A stretch of DNA of 19,635 nt, taken from positions 1 through 19,635 of the forward strand of contig JALZUI010000075.1 of NCBI GenBank assembly GCA_023301545.1. The letters run 5' to 3'. The DNA is from Akkermansiaceae bacterium. GTDB taxonomy: Bacteria; Verrucomicrobiota; Verrucomicrobiia; Verrucomicrobiales; Akkermansiaceae. Both the position numbers and the translations under genes were made by a program. Positions within the stretch are counted from its first letter, which is position 1. Every line of letters starts with the position of its first letter. Below are positions 13,682-19,635 of this stretch, one piece after another. The notes beneath the pieces were generated by a model. That model was given only the letters and a program-made list of their open reading frames with translations. It was not told the DNA's origin and ran no database searches.

Positions 13682-14847
13682 TGGGCTTTTTTCTGTTTAG
13701 TTTGTCTGAGGATGAAGGAGGTGAGCATGACTCCAAAGTGGAGAAGTAGCCCTGCGGTGGTGACGAGAATGGAGTAGAGAGGCCATTGGTCAGATGGGTT
13801 TTTTACGACCTCGAAAACGGTAAAGAGGCGGTCTGTAGGCTTGCTCCCTTGAGGTCCCCAACTGGCTTGAAAAAAGGTGTATCCTTGGTAACGCATAGGG
13901 TGGTTCATGTAGATTTTCACCTGGTTAGAAACGGTGCCTTCAATGCGTTGAATGTAACTTTCAAAGCGCTTAGGGAGCCCGTTTTGGAAAAACTCGGCAT
14001 TAAAGTCGTCGAGTTTAATGGTGAAAGGCATTTTCCAGATCGATTTACGGAGAGCGATGGCGTAGTTTTTCCCTTCGTGGTTGATTACATGGGGATTGTA
14101 AGCGCCGGTAAAGAGGAGGAAAGGCTCACCGACAGAAGGGTTCACGTAACATCCGTTGAAGTTGGCTTCATCCGCAGTTTCGTCAGTAACGGCAAAGAGG
14201 GCGTAACCATCAGCCTTAGGCGTGTCTCCTGCGGCTACTGGGCCAACTTGACGTGGACGGCAGTTTTTGAGGTAGTGGCTCGCCTGTAGGGTGAAGGGGA
14301 GTTCGGTGTGAGTTAAAGTCACGGCTTCTGTTCCCGCTTTTTTGATTGCAGAGATGAAGTCGTTGTTAAAGAGGTAGATTTCTTGAGCGAGGCCCTGCTC
14401 ATCGAGTAAGCTGATTTCGATAGAATGGTCGTGGTAATGCTGTGCGAAATTACTGGATTCATCCTCATAGAGCGCCATGTTTCCACGGGTCTCAAAGTGG
14501 TGAGTGATAAAGCCCCCGAGAAGGAGCAGGAGGATGCCGAAGTGCGAAATGATGACCCCGATTTTCTTCCACCCTTTGCGGATTTTGATCACGCCGCCAG
14601 CGAGCATGTTGATGAAGAGGGCGACACATACCCAATAGGCTCCAGGAAGGATGATGGGAAGGAGCTTTCCGTTGATGCGGAAGTCGGGGATGACATAGAG
14701 GCTCTTCCAGGAAAAGTACTTGAGGCTGCTGGCGTAGAGTCCGTTGTCAACCTGCTCCAAGGTCATGAACCAAGTGTGTAGGAAGAGAAGAAGGAGGAGA
14801 ACGCAAGCGAGTTTAAAGCTGGTGAGAAACTTGATGATTTTTTCCAC
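13678..14847 (-). CDS. resB: System II cytochrome c biogenesis protein ResB
   Basis: This 389-residue protein has the ResB layout. There is a first membrane segment at about 10-28 after the short LTSFKLACVLLLLL start, then a pair at about 66-86 and 98-116 with SHFGILLLLLGGFI. A large extracytoplasmic domain follows (about 120-350), then a last helix near 353-380 (LYSILVTTAGLLLHFGVMLT). The conserved Gly-rich third helix and its preceding His are typical. The outward domain contains YQGYTFFQASW, a recurrent ResB feature (the membrane-proximal RY-GY-FxQ/S pattern). ResB works with CcsA to deliver haem and hold apocytochrome c. No CcdA-like or ResA-like thiol protein is encoded alongside. It starts 36 bases after the lipoprotein gene. 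Confidence 0.88.
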   Translation of the reverse strand: MEKIIKFLTSFKLACVLLLLLFLHTWFMTLEQVDNGLYASSLKYFSWKSLYVIPDFRINGKLLPIILPGAYWVCVALFINMLAGGVIKIRKGWKKIGVIISHFGILLLLLGGFITHHFETRGNMALYEDESSNFAQHYHDHSIEISLLDEQGLAQEIYLFNNDFISAIKKAGTEAVTLTHTELPFTLQASHYLKNCRPRQVGPVAAGDTPKADGYALFAVTDETADEANFNGCYVNPSVGEPFLLFTGAYNPHVINHEGKNYAIALRKSIWKMPFTIKLDDFNAEFFQNGLPKRFESYIQRIEGTVSNQVKIYMNHPMRYQGYTFFQASWGPQGSKPTDRLFTVFEVVKNPSDQWPLYSILVTTAGLLLHFGVMLTSFILRQTKQKKAQ

Positions 14848-14883
14848 AGGGAATGAACAGGTTAGAATGTTTTTGAGAGAGCG

Positions 14884-15519
14884 TTAGCGCTGCTGGAGAG
14901 ATTCGCAGAAGGTGGTAAAGGCGGCGCGCTCGCGTTCCACGACCTCTGGAGGGGCGATGAGCTTGACGGTGATTAAGCTGCCGTTGACTTCTGTTAATGA
15001 GCCAAGGAGGGCGTAGTCTGGCTTAGTTCCGCCGCGCATGCCGGCAAAGTCTCCACGGGCTTCAATGAGGTAGCCTTCTTGGCCGAGGATATTCATTTTG
15101 GGTAATTGGGAAAGCTCAGTGGGGGTGAGCGCCTCTTGCCCAAATTGCTTGAGCCAACGGTTAAGGTTAGGAAGGATTCCACCACCTGCTACAGAGAGAT
15201 AAATTTCGCCGCCCTCAGGGAGACTAAAGTTGATATTACGGAACTGGGTGGCAGGGAGAGGAGTCCATGATTCCCCTGCGGTGTATGAGTAGTCGGCTAC
15301 TGGAGCGGATCCTACTGCGCCGTTAAGGCCTCCACTGGTAGGGGCTGTTTCGGCATCGGTAGAGGTGAAACGGTCATCGCTAGTAGGGTTCAGCGGGACG
15401 GCCTGTTGGTCCAAGGTCGTGATCTCACGCTTAGCGTCAGATTGGAGTTCTTTACGTTCCTGACAACTCATTAGGAAGGAGGTTGCTCCGATGGCAACAA
15501 TGAACGGAATCATCTTCAT
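14884..15519 (-). CDS. Lipoprotein of unknown function in the ccs operon
   Basis: A lipobox (FLMSC) makes Cys16 the probable lipidated residue when the ATG at 15519 is used. The frame could begin at a TTG three codons earlier or an ATG two codons later. The first part of the mature protein is low complexity. A folded domain follows (from about residue 85) with SWTPLPATQFRNINFSLP, a GGGILPNLNRW motif and MNILGQEGYLIEARGDFAG. The W-x-P...NxNRW pattern resembles, from memory, uncharacterised lipoproteins of planctomycetes and verrucomicrobia, but I have no named family. It lies between maf (54 bases) and resB (36 bases), so a role on the outer face of the membrane in cytochrome c assembly is an inference. 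It may instead be unrelated and merely co-transcribed. Confidence 0.75.
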   Translation of the reverse strand: MKMIPFIVAIGATSFLMSCQERKELQSDAKREITTLDQQAVPLNPTSDDRFTSTDAETAPTSGGLNGAVGSAPVADYSYTAGESWTPLPATQFRNINFSLPEGGEIYLSVAGGGILPNLNRWLKQFGQEALTPTELSQLPKMNILGQEGYLIEARGDFAGMRGGTKPDYALLGSLTEVNGSLITVKLIAPPEVVERERAAFTTFCESLQQR

Positions 15520-15582
15520 ACTCACCAAGTAACCATGACTTTTAAAATGTGCAAGTCATAGAGTGAGAAAGTGGAGATGAAT

Positions 15583-16161
15583 TTAGGAGGGGTTGGGTAG
15601 GATGTCTATTTTCTCCAGTTCTTCTTTCGTACGCGCTTTCGGTAGGCCCATAATGGTTTCGAATTCGCCCTCGTAGTGATCAATGATGCGGTCTCCTCCG
15701 TCCTGAATGGCGTACGATCCCGCCTTGTCCATGACAGGAATGTCTTCGATATAGGAAAGGATGTCTTGTGTGGTGAGGGGCTTAAAGGTGACGTCGGCGA
15801 TTTCGCAAAAGCTGGTTGTGCCGTGGGCGCTCGTGAATGCCACCGCGGTGCCTACTTGGTGCGTTTTACCTGAAAGTTCTGTGAGGAATCTGCAGGCTTG
15901 AGCGTGATCTTGCGGTTTTCCATAGGCGATTCCATCGAGCCACACAACGGTGTCCGACCCGATGACAAGCGCTTGTGGATCATTAAGTTGCGTGTAAACG
16001 GCTTCGGCTTTGAGGCGGGCGTTGAAACTGCTGAGCCCTGACAGCCCCAGAGATTGGTCTGTGGATTCGGTAACGTCAGCGGTAATGCAACGGACGTGAT
16101 AGCCGAGATCATTGAGGATTTCTTTACGCCGTGGTGAGCCGGATCCTAGTATAAGATTCAT
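15583..16161 (-). CDS. maf: Maf-family nucleoside triphosphate pyrophosphatase
   Basis: Maf proteins hydrolyse nucleoside triphosphates, often modified or pyrimidine ones, to monophosphates, and so clean the nucleotide pool. At 192 residues the size is normal. The N-terminal SGSPRRKEIL (residues 7-16), SDTVV with Asp70, and KPQD (82-85) are the family motifs. The later DKAGSYAIQDGG has a Gln as in the YhdE-type dTTP/UTP subgroup, whereas the YceF subgroup has a different residue pattern there. Substrate choice is therefore probably dTTP/UTP, by homology only. The ATG overlaps the tatD stop by 4 bases (ATGA), so the two are coupled. The lipoprotein gene follows after 54 bases. Confidence 0.93.
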   Translation of the reverse strand: MNLILGSGSPRRKEILNDLGYHVRCITADVTESTDQSLGLSGLSSFNARLKAEAVYTQLNDPQALVIGSDTVVWLDGIAYGKPQDHAQACRFLTELSGKTHQVGTAVAFTSAHGTTSFCEIADVTFKPLTTQDILSYIEDIPVMDKAGSYAIQDGGDRIIDHYEGEFETIMGLPKARTKEELEKIDILPNPS

Positions 16162-16958
16162 AATTTATAAAATGCGTTGGCGGTGGATTCGGTTGCATGA
16201 GCGAGTTCATCGAGCGAGATGCCTCGTAAGGCGGCGATGCAGGCGGCGATGGAAGCAACGTGCATGGGTTCGTTCTTTGTTCCGCGATGGGGCTCGGGAG
16301 TGAGGTAGGGGGCATCAGTTTCGAGCATGAACGATCCAAGCGGCAGGGCGTTGGCGGTGGCTTGAATTTGCTTGGCGCTTTTGAAGGTTACGTTACCGGT
16401 AAAGGAAACGAGTCCGCCTAAATCGAAAATGGTTTGTGCTTGCTCTGGGCTGCCGGGGAAGCAGTGAAAAACCGCTTTTACCTGGCTGGCATATTGCTTA
16501 TAGATTTTGATACAATCATCGAAAGATGCTGAGCCTGACTGGTCGCGGGTATGGAGGCAAATATTTAGATTTTGTTCGGCGGCGAGAGCGAACTGTTGAG
16601 TCAAAAAGTCGCGCTGTCGTTGGTGGTAATCTGCCTCGCTCCAACCCTCAGGGGCAGGGTGGTAGTAGTCGAGTCCGCTTTCACCGATAGCGACCACCTT
16701 TGGGTGTTGTAGCATGGGCTCGATTTGCGTGATTGCGTCATCTGGGGCGTGCGTCACATCGCAAGGATGAATGCCCAAGCAGGCATAGACGGAATCGTAA
16801 GATTCGGCGAGATGGAGCGAGGATTGAAGGTCATCCATACCTGTAGCGAGCGTGATTTGTCGCTTCACCCCGGCGTCAAGCGAGCGGGTGACGATCTCGG
16901 CCACTTCCGAGGGCGTGTAACGGTGAGAGGCGAGGTGACAGTGTGTATCGGTAAACAT
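16158..16958 (-). CDS. tatD: TatD-family metal-dependent hydrolase/DNase
   Basis: TatD proteins are cytoplasmic metal-dependent hydrolases with 3'-5' exonuclease activity on DNA in characterised members. I use the ATG at 16958 (266 residues), which has AAGGG seven bases upstream and yields the family N-terminus MFTDTHCHL with metal ligands His6 and His8. A start at 16994 would add 12 residues of unlikely sequence. Other ligands are visible: Glu in VAIGESGLDYYHP, His in CLHTRDQ, His in FHCFPGS and Asp in LETDAPYLTPEPHRG. The signature order and spacing are typical. It is the first gene of the minus-strand run and is coupled to maf. The region to ridA (136 bases) must hold the promoters, but I see no clear pair. 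Confidence 0.93.
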   Translation of the reverse strand: MFTDTHCHLASHRYTPSEVAEIVTRSLDAGVKRQITLATGMDDLQSSLHLAESYDSVYACLGIHPCDVTHAPDDAITQIEPMLQHPKVVAIGESGLDYYHPAPEGWSEADYHQRQRDFLTQQFALAAEQNLNICLHTRDQSGSASFDDCIKIYKQYASQVKAVFHCFPGSPEQAQTIFDLGGLVSFTGNVTFKSAKQIQATANALPLGSFMLETDAPYLTPEPHRGTKNEPMHVASIAACIAALRGISLDELAHATESTANAFYKL

Positions 16959-17049
16959 GGGCAAACCCTTACAAATGAATCTCCGAGCACGCAATCACCA
17001 TTTTGCAGGGTTCATTGGCGGGGCTCTTCTGGGGAGAAAAAAATCCCTA

Positions 17050-17068
17050 GCTAAGTCCTTGCCTTAGC
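17050..17068. repeat. Inverted repeat between divergent tatD and ridA-family genes
   Basis: GCTAAG and CTTAGC form a 6-base-pair dyad with a 7-base spacer. It lies 27 bases before the ridA-family ATG and 92 bases before tatD. It is weak, and could be an operator or chance. Confidence 0.25.
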
Positions 17069-17094
17069 CCAGGTAGGTTCGTAAGACCTCATGT

Positions 17095-17442
17095 ATGATT
17101 GAGCGAATGGAAACCAAACAGCGAATGAGCCGAATCGTAAAGCACAACGGTACGATTTACCTGTGTGGGCAAGTGTGTGCTGATGCGGAGCAGGGGATTA
17201 AAGAGCAAACGCAAACGATGCTAGATAAGGTGGATGCCCTTCTAGACCAGGCCGGGAGCGACCGAGAGCATATCCTAAGCGCCACGATATACATTAAAGA
17301 TATGTGCTATTTTGCTGAGATGAATGCCGTTTGGGATGCTTGGGTGCCAGAGGGTTTTGCTCCGGCGCGAGCTTGCGTAACCGCGGATATGGCTCGTGAA
17401 GCACTGCTTGTAGAAATCTCAGTAGTCGCTGCTGAGAAGTGA
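17095..17442 (+). CDS. RidA/YjgF-family protein
   Basis: RidA-family proteins are small cytoplasmic trimers. Some deaminate reactive enamine/imine intermediates such as 2-aminoacrylate. This 115-residue protein has the family frame: YLCGQVCAD near the N-terminus, TIYIKDM and FAEMNAVWDAWVP in the middle, and PARACVTADMA near the end. The Arg in PARACV matches the Arg that binds the substrate carboxylate in active members. The start at 17095 gives MIERMETKQRMSR, in line with relatives that begin with a similar IER segment. It lacks a clear Shine-Dalgarno site. It is the only plus-strand gene in the right half, divergent from tatD and convergent with the response regulator. It belongs to the short RidA-like subgroup, so deaminase activity should not be assumed. 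Confidence 0.85.
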   Translation: MIERMETKQRMSRIVKHNGTIYLCGQVCADAEQGIKEQTQTMLDKVDALLDQAGSDREHILSATIYIKDMCYFAEMNAVWDAWVPEGFAPARACVTADMAREALLVEISVVAAEK

Positions 17443-17479
17443 TTTAGTCTTTGAGGTCAGAGTTTACGGCACGGGAATT

Positions 17480-18142
17480 TTACTCGATAGAGAGGATGCC
17501 AAGTTGATGCGCTTTATGAATGGCTTCAGGGGCGTTTTTGGCTCCGATTTTGAGGTAGAGGTGTCCAATATGGAAGCCCACGGTTTTGGGACTGATTCCT
17601 AGTTCACTGCCGATTTCTTTCTGTGCAAAACCTTGCGCTAAAAGTCCGAGTACTTGGAGTTCCCTAGCGGAGAGGTCTATGTCTTCATTGCTATGAGGGG
17701 TAAGGCTCTTTTGCTTAGCAAGAACATAACGTGCCATCACTGGGTCTAGCGAGGAGCCTCCCTTGATGATGGAGCGAATCCCTTCGACGATATCGGTCAT
17801 TGACGATTCCTTCAGTAGATATCCAACGGCACCGTGTGAAATGGCGGTTAGGATGTCTTCTTTCGCATCCGATTGAGAGAGTACGAGAATTTCGCCCGAA
17901 GGGTTTAGAACCTTAAAGTAGGGAATTGCTTTAAGCCCCGTAATGCCTGGAAGGTTAATGTCTAGGAGGACTAGGTCAGGTTTGGCTTCAGGCTCTAATG
18001 TAGAGAGGTTTTTTAGCGCTGCTTCAGCGGTGTTGAACATCCCTGATACTTCTATATCAGGTTCATCTTCGAGACCGAAGGCTATAACGTCACGGAATGA
18101 GGGACTGTCTTCTACGATTAATACGCGGATGCTTTTGTTCAT
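17480..18142 (-). CDS. NarL/LuxR-type two-component response regulator
   Basis: This 220-residue cytoplasmic DNA-binding regulator has a receiver domain at about residues 1-125. It carries Glu11-Asp12 and the phospho-acceptor Asp61 (LVLLDINLPGITGL), a Ser in VLSQSDA, and a Lys in YLLKESS. The C-terminal LuxR-type helix-turn-helix (about 152-215) has LSARELQVLGLLAQGFAQKE and ISPKTVGFHIGHLYLKIG. Its ATG overlaps the stop of the sensor kinase gene by 4 bases, so the pair is translated together. Target genes cannot be read from the window. No repeated operator was found near the sulfatase or PEP-CTERM genes. Confidence 0.95.
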   Translation of the reverse strand: MNKSIRVLIVEDSPSFRDVIAFGLEDEPDIEVSGMFNTAEAALKNLSTLEPEAKPDLVLLDINLPGITGLKAIPYFKVLNPSGEILVLSQSDAKEDILTAISHGAVGYLLKESSMTDIVEGIRSIIKGGSSLDPVMARYVLAKQKSLTPHSNEDIDLSARELQVLGLLAQGFAQKEIGSELGISPKTVGFHIGHLYLKIGAKNAPEAIHKAHQLGILSIE

Positions 18143-19635
18143 GAGAGGAGGTTTTTAGTTTTTAGGGTTAGGGCGAGGCAGTTTTGGCCTTCAGTGGTCA
18201 CCTGGAGGCTAATAACAGCTCCTAATAGAGAGGCGCGACGTTGTAGCGAGGGCGGGACTTCGCTCATCGGCAGGCCATTGTCGTAGATGTCTAGTTTGAT
18301 CTCTTTAACGGTGCCTGTTAGTGATGTGTGGCAAGTGGATGCATTAGCGTGGCGTAAGATGTTGATTAAGCGCTCCTTGTAGTACAGGGAGAGGTCTACG
18401 CGTTTGCGCGTGGAGAGTTTTTTGACCCATTCCACTCCTTCTATGTTGAGGTGGTGATCGATTTCGCTCAAGAGACGGTTACTGGTCCGCTGCATATCTT
18501 CGATCAAATCCTCGCAGGAGGTCTCTGCCTGAAGCATGTTCATACAATAGCGTACGGAATGTCTGCTGTGAAAAGAAAGGTCTTGGATTTTTTTGAGGAT
18601 TTCAGTCAGCTTAGGTTTACGGTCGATATTCTTTTGTGCGAGCTCACCTAATAAAGCAACGGCGTGGAGGTCGGCTGATAATTCATCATGAAGGTTGGCT
18701 GCGATGCGCTCTCTCATCCGAATGATTTTACGGAGCCCCAGCATGCGGACAATTAACACGGAGATGATCATAGCGGCCACTAATGCGATTGCGGTTCTCC
18801 GCATCCATAGAAAACGAGCTTCTTGGTGAGCGTAATGAGATTCTAACTTCCTGTAGATATCCTCTTTTTCCATCTTAAGGTCGTGGAGGGAGGCTAATTC
18901 ATTTAACCAACGGCGGATGGGGAGGATCTCGCCATAAAAATTATGACCGTCGGTGACGTTTTCTATTTTGTATGAGGAGGTGACTTCGAAATTGGGGGTG
19001 AATGTTTTTCCAAGGGCTAAATTTTCCCCATTAGAGAGTAATTCAATTTCATCAAAAGCGAAGGTTCTCCGTGATTTTGGCGAGTAAGCCTCATAAGAGA
19101 GAGACGCTTCACGGAAGCGAATGTAGCGGGAGGGATGTTCTTTTACTGGATGTTGTAAAATGGGTCCGAGGTCTAGGAGAGAGTTATATCGGACATTGGC
19201 TAATTCAACGGGATTGGAGAAGTCCTTATCCTGAGACCCTTCTAAAATCCAATGGTAGGGAATACCTGTTTCAGGAGTAGTGTAAAGAGGAACCGAATGG
19301 CTAGTGGAAAGCGCGTGCAGATGGATATGTGTAAGTGAATAAGGGGCTCCTAAATCGATAGAAAGGCTGTACGGGGTGGTGTCGGACGCCTTACCAATCA
19401 TAGGCTTACTCCGGCGATCATCCGTTGCATTCATTATGTAGGGTGTGAACCCGTCAGTCACGAACTGGGGGTTCTGGGCGCTACTGTTAACGAGAAAGCC
19501 TGGAGAGGTACGTACGGGGCGCTTTAAAGCCACGTTGTTGGCTCCATTAAAGACGAGTATTTCCGCAAGCTTTAAGATGTAACGGCCGTTTACGGTATTA
19601 GTGGAAAGTTGAGAGGCTTGAAATCTGATCCAAGA
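18139..19635 (-). CDS. Sensor histidine kinase with discoidin-like extracytoplasmic region, start outside the window
   Basis: The frame is open to the right edge, so the GTG at 19533 is not the real start. 498 residues are visible (numbered from the edge). Residues about 1-245 are extracytoplasmic, with discoidin (F5/8 type C)-like units. RYILKLAEILVFNGANNVAL and, later, FAFDEIELLSNGENLALGK mark successive domain ends. A membrane helix lies near 280-296 (AIALVAAMIISVLIV). The dimerisation helix carries the phospho-acceptor His316 in ERIAANLHDELSADLHAVAL, as in HisKA_3/NarX kinases. The ATPase region has an N-box (INILRHANA, about 424-432) and DNG (452-454). The last glycine box is poorly kept (PPSLQRRASLLGAV). 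It is the partner of the response regulator. A carbohydrate signal is inferred from the domain type. Confidence 0.9.
   Translation of the reverse strand, partial: SWIRFQASQLSTNTVNGRYILKLAEILVFNGANNVALKRPVRTSPGFLVNSSAQNPQFVTDGFTPYIMNATDDRRSKPMIGKASDTTPYSLSIDLGAPYSLTHIHLHALSTSHSVPLYTTPETGIPYHWILEGSQDKDFSNPVELANVRYNSLLDLGPILQHPVKEHPSRYIRFREASLSYEAYSPKSRRTFAFDEIELLSNGENLALGKTFTPNFEVTSSYKIENVTDGHNFYGEILPIRRWLNELASLHDLKMEKEDIYRKLESHYAHQEARFLWMRRTAIALVAAMIISVLIVRMLGLRKIIRMRERIAANLHDELSADLHAVALLGELAQKNIDRKPKLTEILKKIQDLSFHSRHSVRYCMNMLQAETSCEDLIEDMQRTSNRLLSEIDHHLNIEGVEWVKKLSTRKRVDLSLYYKERLINILRHANASTCHTSLTGTVKEIKLDIYDNGLPMSEVPPSLQRRASLLGAVISLQVTTEGQNCLALTLKTKNLLS

Noticed and set aside
17443..17479. 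Terminator between the convergent ridA-family and response-regulator genes
   Set aside because: The 37 bases contain no stem followed by a T tract in either direction.
19531..19533. GTG at 19533 as the start of the sensor kinase
   Set aside because: The same frame continues without a stop to 19635 and encodes the end of a discoidin-like unit, so this GTG is internal.

Overview
The window looks like chromosome of a Gram-negative, heterotrophic member of the Verrucomicrobiota (Verrucomicrobiales-like). Evidence: a PEP-CTERM protein whose tail (PEPSSAALLGLGGLAILARR) has the form common in that group; a very long secreted S1 sulfatase; a sensor kinase with discoidin-like input domains; a system II (ResB/CcsA) cytochrome c route next to a menaquinone gene; and mostly weak or absent Shine-Dalgarno sites. 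The lineage is inferred from protein style, not from a phylogenetic marker.

Layout. (1) Positions 1-3447, minus strand: an ExbB-ExbD-TonB-like envelope energy-transduction operon, followed by fabF (fatty-acid elongation) and a hot-dog thioesterase cut by the left edge. (2) 3580-3699: a tRNA with anticodon CAT, best read as tRNA-Ile2, with its own intrinsic terminator. (3) 3788-5595, plus strand: two secreted proteins, one unrecognised and A+T-rich, the other an SGNH/sialate-O-acetylesterase-like hydrolase. (4) 5695-9960, minus strand: a secreted 1122-residue YHYH-sulfatase fusion and a PEP-CTERM surface protein, separated by a strong terminator. (5) 10099-16958, minus strand: a tightly packed run tatD - maf - lipoprotein - resB - ccsA - menC - Cys-cluster protein, probably one or two operons for respiration plus housekeeping. 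(6) 17095-17442: a lone plus-strand RidA-family gene. (7) 17480-19635, minus strand: a NarL-type response regulator and its sensor histidine kinase. The kinase reading frame stays open to the right edge, so its real start is outside the window.

How the parts fit. The sulfatase, the SGNH esterase-like protein and the discoidin-type sensor suggest a life on sulfated or acetylated polysaccharides, with ExbB/ExbD/TonB-like proteins powering outer-membrane events. The ccs block matures c-type cytochromes outside the membrane, and menC makes an intermediate of menaquinone, the quinone that feeds such cytochromes. Links between regions are inference from content, not from shared regulation seen in the DNA.

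The points most worth a second look are the YHYH-sulfatase fusion, a similar short motif shared by the two convergent secreted proteins, the unknown lipoprotein in the ccs operon, and the unrecognised secreted protein beside the tRNA. I saw no CRISPR array, insertion sequence, phage gene or rRNA.
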